A stretch of DNA of 64,000 nt from Ancylobacter sp. SL191 (GTDB taxonomy: Bacteria > Pseudomonadota > Alphaproteobacteria > Rhizobiales > Xanthobacteraceae), in the NCBI RefSeq assembly GCF_026625645.1, contig NZ_CP113056.1, forward strand, positions 248,001 through 312,000. Direction: 5' to 3'. The notes under the pieces are model-generated. The model was not told where the DNA came from, searched no databases, and worked only from the letters and a program-made list of their open reading frames with translations. Shown one piece after another: positions 9,957-17,385 of the stretch. The translations under genes and the position numbers were made by a program. Each line of letters opens with the position of its first letter. Position 1 is the stretch's first letter.

Positions 9957-10918
9957 TGGCGACGAACAAGCTCGGCCTCTGGCCGCATCTCGGCTATGTC
10001 GGCAACCGGCTCAACCGCGCCAGCGAGCGGCGCAGCGAGGCACCGACGCTGCTGCGCGACGAGCGCAGCCGTGTGTGCCTGATCTCCGGCGAGAGCATCG
10101 TGCTGCAGCGCCGCCGCGAGGCGGGGGAAGGCGCAGGCGCCTATGACGCGCTGTTCGGCATCAGCCACGCCATTTCGCTCGGCGGCAGGCTCAGCGAGGC
10201 GTGCCTGCTGGGTCTTGCCGATGACGTGCCGCATTTCGTGCTTCCGCTGCACCCGGCGGCGCTCGACCAACTCACGACGCGCGACGATCTCCTGGTGACC
10301 GACCTGCGCAGCATCGCCGTGCAGGATCTGGTGTCGGCGGAGCAACTCGGCGAGCTCGCCTGCGCCAAGTCGATGCTGGCCTGGCACGCGCGGCGGACCT
10401 TCTGTTCCAATTGCGGCCATACGCTCGACGTGGTCGAGGGCGGCTGGCGGCGCGAATGCCCGCATTGCGGCGCGCAGCATTTCCCGCGCACCGACCCGGT
10501 GGTCATCATGCTGGTGGTCGATGGCGACGAGTGCCTGCTCGGCCGCTCTGCCCGCTTCGTACCGGGCATGTGGTCCTGCCTCGCCGGCTTCGTCGAGCCG
10601 GGCGAGACCTTCGAGCAGGCGGTGCAGCGCGAGACGCTGGAGGAGGCGGGCATCCACACCCGCGCGGTGCGCTATCTCGCCTCCCAGCCATGGCCTTTCC
10701 CGATGTCGGTGATGATCGGCATGCATGCGCAGGCCCTGTCGCGCGAGATCACCATCGACCCGAACGAGCTGGAAGCCGCGCGCTGGTTCCACCGCGACGA
10801 GGCCGCGCTGCTGCTGACCCGCACGCATCCGGACGGCCTCACCGCCCCGCCCGCCATGGCGATCGCCCACCACCTCATCCGCGCCTTCGTGGAAGGCCGC
10901 GACCCGCCGGTGGGGTGA
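9956..10918 (+). CDS. nudC: NAD(+)/NADH diphosphatase (RNA deNADding Nudix hydrolase)
   Basis: A 320-residue Nudix enzyme that cleaves NAD(H) and can remove NAD caps from RNA. A four-cysteine zinc ribbon (CSNCGHTLDVVEGG to CPHCG) at about residues 148-169 precedes the Nudix box G-x5-E-x7-REx2EE-x-G (GFVEPGETFEQAVQRETLEEAG). The NADH-specific motif SQPWPFPMS follows. The start is ATG 9956, overlapping the HIT stop; an upstream in-frame extension inside the HIT gene is rejected. This is a conserved family with all diagnostic motifs present. Confidence 0.95.
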   Translation: MATNKLGLWPHLGYVGNRLNRASERRSEAPTLLRDERSRVCLISGESIVLQRRREAGEGAGAYDALFGISHAISLGGRLSEACLLGLADDVPHFVLPLHPAALDQLTTRDDLLVTDLRSIAVQDLVSAEQLGELACAKSMLAWHARRTFCSNCGHTLDVVEGGWRRECPHCGAQHFPRTDPVVIMLVVDGDECLLGRSARFVPGMWSCLAGFVEPGETFEQAVQRETLEEAGIHTRAVRYLASQPWPFPMSVMIGMHAQALSREITIDPNELEAARWFHRDEAALLLTRTHPDGLTAPPAMAIAHHLIRAFVEGRDPPVG

Positions 10919-11056
10919 GGCGCAAGCTGACCGGCTCGCGCGTCATCCCCACCCCTCACACCGTCATCCTCGGGCAGGTCTCAAACGATTTCGACACACT
11001 CTGCTAAGCGAGATATGAGCAGCGTTTACTGGCAAGAAGCCGCGCAGCGATCCAAG

Positions 11057-11078
11057 TTCGAATCCGCTCCCTCCGCCA
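11057..11078 (+). other. tRNA-Ser 3'-end-like remnant (possible attachment-site scar)
   Basis: This short stretch reads like the T-loop, acceptor strand and CCA end of a tRNA-Ser (TTCGAATCC then CTCCCT-CCGCCA), with one inserted and two missing bases relative to the usual Rhizobiales sequence. Upstream bases do not form a T-stem or a full tRNA fold, so it is not a functional tRNA. Just after it comes an unusually AT-rich stretch (11080-11125). Such scars mark integration sites of islands; here that is inference. Confidence 0.35.
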
Positions 11079-11130
11079 TGTTTTCTGCATAAGCCTTTGT
11101 TATATAGAAATTTCATGAAGATATGCGGGT

Positions 11131-11808
11131 TCAGTTGGCGGGCAGGACCACGACCTTCGTTCCGTCAGGGATGCGCTGACTGAGATCGATCACGTCCTGG
11201 TTCATCATGCGGATGCAGCCGGATGAGACGGCCTCGCCGATCGACCACGGCTCGTTGGTGCCGTGGATCCGGTAGAGCGTATCCTTACCGTCCTTGAACA
11301 GGTAAAGGGCACGGGCACCGAGCGGGTTGCTCTCGCCGCCCGCCATGCCGCCCGCCCATTTCTCGTATTTCTCCGGCTCGCGGGTGATCATGCTGGGCGT
11401 CGGCGTCCATCGGGGCCAGGCGCGCTTGTGGGCCACCTCGGCAGTGCCGCTGAACTGCAACCCCTCGCGGCCGACGCCGACACCGTAGCGCAGCGCCTTG
11501 CCGTTCTCCTGCACGAGATAGAGGAAGCGGTTTTCCGGATCGACCACCAGCGTTCCCGCAGGCTGGCCAGTTGGATCGACGACCAAAGTGCGCCGGTTGC
11601 GGTCCTTCATCTCGCCGGCCGGCACGCCCGGCACATGGAAGCCTCCATCGTCCAGCGCTCCGTAGCGGGGGGAGAAGGGCGAGGCCGCGGGGAGCGGAGC
11701 GGGCTCGGGCCGGCGTGTGGCGCAGGCGGCGAGCGCGAGGGGAAGAAGCAGGATCACGCCGCGCCGAGATACGCTGCACAGCGTCTGACGGTCATTTCTG
11801 CGCTGCAT
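11131..11808 (-). CDS. L,D-transpeptidase (YkuD domain), lipoprotein-like
   Basis: A 225-residue envelope enzyme expected to make 3-3 peptidoglycan cross-links or attach proteins to peptidoglycan. A signal peptide ends in a lipobox (LALAAC), suggesting lipidation at about residue 28. The YkuD domain carries the catalytic signature HGTNEPWSIGEAVSSGCIRM with Cys nucleophile near residue 200. The start at ATG 11808 is 4 nt after the stop of the thiol oxidoreductase gene, so they share an operon. In E. coli the thiol reductase DsbG protects catalytic cysteines of L,D-transpeptidases, so the pairing with DsbA/G-like and DsbD genes looks functional (inference). The longer reading from 12000 overlaps the neighbour and is rejected. 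Confidence 0.92.
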   Translation of the reverse strand: MQRRNDRQTLCSVSRRGVILLLPLALAACATRRPEPAPLPAASPFSPRYGALDDGGFHVPGVPAGEMKDRNRRTLVVDPTGQPAGTLVVDPENRFLYLVQENGKALRYGVGVGREGLQFSGTAEVAHKRAWPRWTPTPSMITREPEKYEKWAGGMAGGESNPLGARALYLFKDGKDTLYRIHGTNEPWSIGEAVSSGCIRMMNQDVIDLSQRIPDGTKVVVLPAN

Positions 11809-11812
11809 CAAA

Positions 11813-12430
11813 TCACTCCGCCGCCTGGCGACGACGCGCTTCGGCGAAGGCTTCCTTGAAGCCGGCATAGTCCAGCGTCGAGGTGCGGAACGGGCCGATG
11901 AGATAGGTCGGCGTGCCCTGCAGGCCAATCGATTCCGCCTGGGCGAGGTTACGTTTGAGCAGGGTGGATATCTCGCCAGCATGGGCCTTGAGATCGGCAT
12001 TGAGCCGGTCGATATCGACGCCCGACGCGCGAACCGCTACCGCCATCTGCTCCTTGCTGACGCCGCGCCCGGGGATCGCCATCAGCGCGTGATGGACCTT
12101 GTCGTAGCCGCCCTGGTACTTGGCCGCGAGAGCCATCTGCGCGCCATAGACCGAGGCTTCGGTCAGGATCGGCCAGTCCTTGTAGACGAGGCGGATCCGT
12201 CCGTCCTCCTTTACCGCGCGCTCCAGGTCCGGCGCGGCCTTCTTGCAGAAGGGGCAGTTGTAATCGAGGAAGGCGACGACGGTGACGTCGCCCTTCGGGT
12301 TGCCGGCCATCGGCGCGGCGGGATCATGCAGGATCGCCTCGACATCGACGCCCTGCGCGAGGAGTCGAGATCCGCCGAAGGCGCCGATGGCGAGCAGGCT
12401 GGCGAGCGTGAGGAATTGACGGCGCTGCAT
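11813..12430 (-). CDS. DsbA/DsbG-like periplasmic thiol oxidoreductase
   Basis: A 205-residue thioredoxin-fold protein. The active site is CPFC (DYNCPFCKKA) and a cis-Pro loop GTPTYLIG is present late in the chain. The N-terminus MQRRQFLTLASLLAIGAFGG has a twin-arginine-like RRQFL motif before the hydrophobic core, so Tat export is possible. ATG 12430 is preferred over an upstream start because AGGAG lies 6 nt before it. It sits between dsbD (36 nt upstream) and the L,D-transpeptidase (4 nt downstream). Coupling to DsbD suggests it works as a reductase/isomerase (DsbG/ScsC role) rather than an oxidase; that is inference. Confidence 0.9.
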   Translation of the reverse strand: MQRRQFLTLASLLAIGAFGGSRLLAQGVDVEAILHDPAAPMAGNPKGDVTVVAFLDYNCPFCKKAAPDLERAVKEDGRIRLVYKDWPILTEASVYGAQMALAAKYQGGYDKVHHALMAIPGRGVSKEQMAVAVRASGVDIDRLNADLKAHAGEISTLLKRNLAQAESIGLQGTPTYLIGPFRTSTLDYAGFKEAFAEARRRQAAE

Positions 12431-12466
12431 GAGAGCTCCTGGTTTCGGGGATGGGGGCAAAGAGAG

Positions 12467-14317
12467 TCAGACGCCGGCAGCGTCGAGCCGCCGGAGCATG
12501 GCGTCGACGGTGACGGGGCCGACGATGCGGGAGCCGGGGATCTCAAGTCCCCGCGCATCGACGAAGAACAGGACGGGGGGCCCGACCACGCGGAACCGCG
12601 CCATCAGGGAGCGGGTCTCAGCGTTACTTTTGGTGACATCGACGGTGACCTTCGGCAGGTCACTGAGCCGCGCGCGTAGCTCGGGCGTCGCCATCACCCT
12701 CGCATTGGTCTTGCAGACGGTGCACCAGTCCGCGCTGAAGTCGACAAGAATGGGGCGTTCGGGCGTCGCACCGTCGGCCGCGGCGAGGAGCGCGCGGTCG
12801 AAACGGGTCGACGAGTCGACGGTGACGAAGGCCTCCGCCGCCGGGCGGCGGGCCTCCGCAACGTCTCCGAAGGCCAGCGGGCGAAGCGGATCCTGTGCCC
12901 CGCCGGCGGCGCCGATGATCAGCGTCGCGCCATAGAGCACGGCTATTATACTGCCGCCGCGGGCGAGCCGCGCGGCCGGGTTGCTCGATGTGGTTAGCCG
13001 GTCGAAACCGCCGAAGAACGCCGCTGCCCCTACCAGAAGCGCACCGAGCATCGCCAGCGTCGCCGGTGCCGGGAGCAGACGTCCGGCCAGCAGAATGGCG
13101 ACAGCGAGGAAAACCGTGCCGAATACCTGCTTGGCCCGCTCCAGCCAGATGCCGCCGCGCGGCAGCACGCTCGGGCCGAACAGGCCGACCAGCATGAGCG
13201 GCAGGCCCATGCCGAGGCCGAGCATGAACAGCGCGCCCGCACCGGTCAGGGCATCGCCGGTCGTCGCAGCATAGAGCATGGCGCCGGCCAGCGGCGGGGT
13301 CACGCAGGGCCCGACGATCAGCGCCGAGCCGAAGCCGAGTGCTGCAGCGCCCGCGACGGAGCCAGTGCCGCCGCGCCCGGCCAATCGGGCGGAAAGCCCG
13401 GTGGGCAAAGCGAGATCGAACAGGCCGAACATGGAAAGCGCCAGCGCCACGAAGAGCGCCGCCATAACGCCCAGTGCCAACGGAGTCTGCAGTGCTGCCT
13501 GCAGGTTCGCGCCCGACCAGCCGGCCACCGCGCCGACCAGCCCATAGGCGCCGGCCATGGCGAGTACATAGGCGCCGGTGAGCGCCAGGCTGCGCCGCCG
13601 TGTCAGGGCGCCGCCCGAGCGGGTGAGCATGCCGGCGAGAATGGGGATCATCGGGAAGACGCAAGGAGTCAGCGCCAGCAGCAGGCCAAAGCCGAGAAAG
13701 GTCAGCAGCGTCCAGGCGAGACTGCCGGAGAACAGCGCGGCGATGCCGTCATCGTCGCCCATGGCATTCGCGCCGGATGCCGATGCCGGCTCGATTGCCG
13801 CCGGAGCCGAGCCACTCCCAACCGATGCGTCCCGCATGGCAGTGATCAAACCGGGCGGCGCCTCCGTTATGTCGAGGCTCGCAAGATCGATCAGGCGCGA
13901 CTGCGGCCGAAAGCAGATGCCCGTCTCTGAACAGCCCTGATAGCTGACCCGAAGCTGGCCGGCACGGGCGAGAGCGCCGGCGCTGGCTTCGACATCGTGC
14001 CGGAAAATCTGCGCACTGCCGAAAGTGGGATCGTCCTTGGCTCCGCCCGCCGGACGATCGAGTCGTATCGGCACCCCGTCCAGCGTCGCCTCCAGGCTGT
14101 CGCGATAGAGGTAGTTCCCCGGCGCCACGTTCCAGCGCAGCAGCAGCGCGCCGGAGGGCGACCGTGCGGCCTTCATTGTGAAGGGTTCTGCGGTAGCCTG
14201 CGGGGCGAAAAGCGCGGTGACATTTGCCGTCTCGCCGGACGCGGCGGCGGGTAGCGACAGGCACGCCAAGCCGAAAACCGCCGCGCGGATTGCCCGCGCC
14301 AGTAATTGCCATGTCAT
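12467..14317 (-). CDS. dsbD: Thiol:disulfide interchange protein DsbD
   Basis: A 616-residue inner-membrane protein that carries electrons from cytoplasmic thioredoxin to periplasmic thiol proteins. In order: a signal peptide (about 1-27), an nDsbD domain with PGNYLYRDSL and the cysteine pair in CSETGICF, an eight-helix transmembrane core with the two redox cysteines in LTPCVFP and VGPCVTPP, and a C-terminal thioredoxin domain with FSADWCTVCK. All six redox cysteines are present. It is the first gene of the dsbD-dsbA/G-L,D-transpeptidase operon and is divergent from the response regulator across the CTTAAG repeat. Confidence 0.94.
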   Translation of the reverse strand: MTWQLLARAIRAAVFGLACLSLPAAASGETANVTALFAPQATAEPFTMKAARSPSGALLLRWNVAPGNYLYRDSLEATLDGVPIRLDRPAGGAKDDPTFGSAQIFRHDVEASAGALARAGQLRVSYQGCSETGICFRPQSRLIDLASLDITEAPPGLITAMRDASVGSGSAPAAIEPASASGANAMGDDDGIAALFSGSLAWTLLTFLGFGLLLALTPCVFPMIPILAGMLTRSGGALTRRRSLALTGAYVLAMAGAYGLVGAVAGWSGANLQAALQTPLALGVMAALFVALALSMFGLFDLALPTGLSARLAGRGGTGSVAGAAALGFGSALIVGPCVTPPLAGAMLYAATTGDALTGAGALFMLGLGMGLPLMLVGLFGPSVLPRGGIWLERAKQVFGTVFLAVAILLAGRLLPAPATLAMLGALLVGAAAFFGGFDRLTTSSNPAARLARGGSIIAVLYGATLIIGAAGGAQDPLRPLAFGDVAEARRPAAEAFVTVDSSTRFDRALLAAADGATPERPILVDFSADWCTVCKTNARVMATPELRARLSDLPKVTVDVTKSNAETRSLMARFRVVGPPVLFFVDARGLEIPGSRIVGPVTVDAMLRRLDAAGV

Positions 14318-14364
14318 CGCGTCACCGCTCCTTATTGGTCGCGGCGCAGCGCTCTTATCCTCAC

Positions 14365-14381
14365 CTTAAGCCAGCCTTAAG
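14365..14381. promoter_or_regulatory. PmrA/QseB-type direct-repeat box
   Basis: CTTAAG-N5-CTTAAG lies in the 115-bp gap between dsbD and the response regulator. It matches the known PmrA/BasR recognition pattern YTTAAK-N5-YTTAAK, used by OmpR-family regulators binding as tandem dimers. Each half is self-complementary, so orientation cannot be read, and it could serve both divergent promoters. Binding by the adjacent regulator is inference. Confidence 0.6.
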
Positions 14382-14432
14382 CTGACGGTGCAGGCTGGAA
14401 GTTCGGGGCGGAGTCGAGATGAACAGGGCGTG

Positions 14433-15095
14433 ATGCGCATACTTTTGGTGGAAGACGACGCCGTTCTGGCCGATGGCATCCGCGCCGGGCTGATGATGGC
14501 CGGGCTCACGGTAGATCACGTCGAAAGCTGTGCCGATGCGGCCGCAGCGCTCCGCGTCTCGCGTTTTGATGGCGTCGTGCTCGACCTTCAGCTTCCGGAC
14601 GGCTCGGGGCTTGATGTTCTGGCAAGCTTGCGCGGGCGGGAGGATCCGACCCCGGTCCTGCTTCTGACCGCTCTCGACGAGACGGCTGACCGGGTGCGCG
14701 GGCTTGACGGCGGCGCCGATGATTATCTCGGCAAGCCCTTCGATCTCGATGAACTTGCCGCCCGACTGCGCGCCCTGGCTCGGCGGGGCACCGGGCGCGC
14801 GAGCCCGCTGCTGACCCATGGCGCCCTTGCGCTCGATCCCGCCAGGCTCACAGTGAGCCTCAGCGATACGCCCGTTCCGGTGTCGCGGCGGGAATTCGCG
14901 GTTCTGTCCATGCTGATGGAGCGGCCCGGCGTAATCCGCTCCAGAAGCGAACTGGAGGAGCGCCTCTATGGCTGGCAGGAGGAGGTCGAAAGCAACACTG
15001 TGGAAGTCTATGTGCATAATCTGCGCATCAAGCTCGGTCGCGACGTGATCGAGACGGTGAGAGGCCTCGGCTATCGGCTTCGAGGAATGGCATGA
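14433..15095 (+). CDS. OmpR/PhoB-family response regulator (QseB/PmrA/TctD type)
   Basis: A 220-residue two-component regulator. The receiver domain begins MRILLVEDDAVLADGI (acidic pair), with the phosphoacceptor Asp in GVVLDLQLPDGSG and the conserved Lys in DDYLGKPFDLDEL. The C-terminal winged helix includes VSRREFAVLSMLMERPG and NTVEVYVHNLRIKLG. ATG 14433 is chosen because the receiver motif starts immediately. The stop overlaps the kinase ATG by 4 nt. It probably controls the divergent dsbD operon through the CTTAAG repeat between them. Confidence 0.93.
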   Translation: MRILLVEDDAVLADGIRAGLMMAGLTVDHVESCADAAAALRVSRFDGVVLDLQLPDGSGLDVLASLRGREDPTPVLLLTALDETADRVRGLDGGADDYLGKPFDLDELAARLRALARRGTGRASPLLTHGALALDPARLTVSLSDTPVPVSRREFAVLSMLMERPGVIRSRSELEERLYGWQEEVESNTVEVYVHNLRIKLGRDVIETVRGLGYRLRGMA

Positions 15096-16474
15096 AGTCG
15101 CTGCGAGGCCGGCTCTTTCTCATCCTTCTGGCAGCCACGGGGGTCATCTGGCTGTGCGCGATCGCCTGGATCAGCATTGGCAGTCGCAGCGAACTGGAAC
15201 ATGTACTCGACGCCCGCCTGCAGGAAGCGGCCCGCATGGTCCACTCGCTGGCCATGGCGACGGGTGCCGATGATGCGACGGCGAGCGAGCGGGCCCCGCC
15301 CGCGCCCGCGCTGCTCCCATCCGATGCCGGCTATGAGCGGCAGCTGTCCTGCCAGATCTGGGCGTTCGACGGACGCCTGATTGCCCGTTCCTCCGGCGCG
15401 CCGAATGAGGCATTGACCGGCGAGAGCGCCGGCTTTTCCAACCGGCAAATCAAGGGCGAGACCTGGCGCGTCTACACGATCGAGGATCCCGCGAAAGGGG
15501 TCAGGGTCGTCGTCGGCGACCGGATCGGGCTGCGCGACCGGTTGGTGCACGACCTTGTCGCCGGGCTCGCCGCGCCAGCCCTGCTGGCTTTCCCGCTGCT
15601 GGGGCTGCTGATCTGGCTCTGTCTCGGGCAAGGCCTTCGCCCCCTCAGCAAGGCCGCGGAAGACATAGCCTCGCGGGAGGGCGACGACATGCGCCCTGTT
15701 GCCCCCAAAGAGGCGCCCAGCGAGATTCAGCCGCTGATCGGCGCGCTGAACGGGCTGTTCGCCAAGGTGGAGGCTGCGCGCGCCCACGAGCGCGAGATAA
15801 CCGCCTTCGCCGCGCATGAACTGCGGACGCCGCTTGCGGGACTGAAGACGCAGGCCCAGGTCGCCCTTGCCGCCGGCGACGGCGATCTACGCGAGAAGGC
15901 GTTGCGGCAGATCATAGTCTCGGTCGACCGGACCAGTCGCCTTGTCCGGCAACTCCTCGCCCTCGCGCGTCTGGACGCAGGCGCGGCCGGCACGCCCGCC
16001 GAGACAGGGCTCGGTGCCCTCATCCGCGACCTCGTGGAGGCGGTGCCGCATCCGCCCGGCGTGGTCACCTTGATCGATCCCGACTTCGCTCGCAGCGAAC
16101 GGCAGGTGGACCGGGACACCCTATCACTCGTGCTGCGAAACCTGCAGGAGAACGCCGTCCAGAACATGACCGACGGCACCATCCACTGGCGCCTCAGAGG
16201 GGAGGACCAGCTCGTGATCGAGGATGAGGGCCCGGGCATTCCCGTCGAGGAACTCGGCCTCGTGCGGCAGCGCTTCTATCGCGGCCGCAAGGCGGCCGGC
16301 TCCGGCTCGGGACTCGGCCTTGCCATCGCGGATGCCGCCACTCGTCGTCTCGGCGCGACCCTGGCCATCGCCAACCGCACAGACCGTACCGGCGTGCGTG
16401 CCGTGATCGAACTTGGGCGCGAAACCAATCCAATATCCCGAAATGATGAGGGACCACTTCGGCCACGCAGATAG
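15092..16474 (+). CDS. Sensor histidine kinase (QseC/PmrB type)
   Basis: A 460-residue membrane kinase. TM1 lies at about residues 7-29. A periplasmic sensor of about 120 residues contains QIWAFDGRLIARSSGAP, typical of the QseC/TctE group. TM2 is at about 155-180, then a HAMP segment. The H-box FAAHELRTPLAGLKTQ carries the phosphorylated His, followed by the N-box region NLQENAVQN and G-boxes DEGPGIP and GSGLGLAI. The stimulus is unknown; envelope redox or cell-wall stress is suggested only by the neighbouring thiol genes. Beyond its stop the DNA becomes mobile-element debris. Confidence 0.93.
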   Translation: MKSLRGRLFLILLAATGVIWLCAIAWISIGSRSELEHVLDARLQEAARMVHSLAMATGADDATASERAPPAPALLPSDAGYERQLSCQIWAFDGRLIARSSGAPNEALTGESAGFSNRQIKGETWRVYTIEDPAKGVRVVVGDRIGLRDRLVHDLVAGLAAPALLAFPLLGLLIWLCLGQGLRPLSKAAEDIASREGDDMRPVAPKEAPSEIQPLIGALNGLFAKVEAARAHEREITAFAAHELRTPLAGLKTQAQVALAAGDGDLREKALRQIIVSVDRTSRLVRQLLALARLDAGAAGTPAETGLGALIRDLVEAVPHPPGVVTLIDPDFARSERQVDRDTLSLVLRNLQENAVQNMTDGTIHWRLRGEDQLVIEDEGPGIPVEELGLVRQRFYRGRKAAGSGSGLGLAIADAATRRLGATLAIANRTDRTGVRAVIELGRETNPISRNDEGPLRPRR

Positions 16475-16567
16475 CAAGGTACATCACGCTCAGCGGCGTC
16501 GAGGACGTAGATATTGGTGCAGTTGTGACGAATCGGGCCCCCGCTTTCGCGGAAGCTCAGGCCTAAG

Positions 16568-17020
16568 TGGCCTGCTGCCGGTTTCGTGGACACCGAGATA
16601 AGGTGTTCACCGGGAATGTAACGACGGAGGTTCAGCCGCGAGTTCAAGCTTGAGGCTGTAAGACTATGCGACGCTCTGGACGTCTCCCGGTCGGGCTTTC
16701 ATGCCTGGCTCAACCGCAGCCCCAGTGCGCATGCCCGGCGCGATGACGTGCTCGCGACGGCGATCGACCGGAGCTTCAAGAGCAGCGACCGAACCTATGG
16801 CGCGCGACGCGGCTGGCACGATGTGCTGGCGGAAGGGTTCTCCTGCGAACTGCATCGGGTCGAACGGATCATGCGGGAGCATGGGTTGCGGACCCGGCCG
16901 CGCCGTCGTGGGCTGCCGAAGGATGGCAGCGTGCGGGCCGCCGCGTCGCTCAGCCCCGTCGAGTTCGAGGAGCGAGCTAAATTAGCTTAACCTCATCTCC
17001 ACGAAACCGGCAGCAGGCCA
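16568..17020 (+). mobile_element. Internally deleted IS3-family element with intact ends
   Basis: A 453-bp element bounded by perfect 23-nt inverted repeats (16568-16590 and 16998-17020, each starting TGGCCTGCTGCCGG). Inside are joined fragments of IS3-family OrfA and OrfB. The flanking triplets (AAG and GAC) differ, so no target duplication is visible. Intact ends with no working transposase make it a possible non-autonomous, MITE-like derivative that a full-length relative could move in trans. Confidence 0.8.
16616..16990 (+). pseudogene. Fused and truncated IS3 transposase OrfA-OrfB remnant
   Basis: The frame reads ATG, then TAA as codon 2 (where the family has Lys), then RRRFSREFKLEAVRL, the OrfA N-terminus. 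It continues without a break into OrfB sequence (CDALDVSRSGFHAWLNRSPS, then SDRTYGARRGWHDVLAEG, HRVERIMREHGLRTRPRRRGLPKD). It then jumps to an OrfB C-terminus (SLSPVEFEERAKLA) with a stop at 16990. Two internal deletions removed the rest of OrfA and the catalytic DDE core, yet the frame is kept across both. The nonsense codon 2 and the lost core make it non-functional. Confidence 0.8.
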
Positions 17021-17356
17021 GACGTCCCGTACCTGCATCCCAACATCGCCGAGCTCTATCGCCGCAAGGTCGAGAGGCTATCCGAGGCCCTCGACCTTCC
17101 GCAGGACCGCTACGAGGCGATCGACGCCATCCGCCAACTCGTCACCCGTGCCGTGCTCACGCCCGGTGCGAGGCGTGGGGAAGTGCAGGCCGTGCTGCAT
17201 GGCGACGTCGTCGCTATTGCGGACTGGGTATCGCAGGAAGCAGACACACCTCGCAAAGCCGGTCACCGCACCCATCGCGCCCGCACTCTCGCGCGACTGT
17301 CGGAACCGGTGCCGGCACGGGCTTGGCCCGGGGATCCACGACTTGGGCCGGGATGA
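17021..17356 (+). pseudogene. C-terminal fragment of a large serine-type site-specific recombinase
   Basis: An open frame starting at the IS3 inverted repeat reads LHPNIAELYRRKVERLSEAL, then EAIDAIRQLVTRAVLTPG and EVQAVLHGDVVAIADW. This resembles the last 90-110 residues of the recombinases found in integrative elements. The catalytic resolvase domain and zinc domain are absent, and nothing like them lies on the other side of the IS element. I read it as the decayed end of an integrase gene truncated by the IS3 event. Confidence 0.6.
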
Positions 17357-17385
17357 CGAAAGGACGGGAGGGACGGAATGACGCC

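Noticed and set aside
10992..11078. A complete tRNA-Ser(GCT), because CTGCTAAGCGAG resembles its anticodon arm
   Set aside because: No acceptor 5' strand, D-arm or paired T-stem can be built, and the CTGCTAAGCGAG segment belongs to a dispersed repeat also seen after argE.
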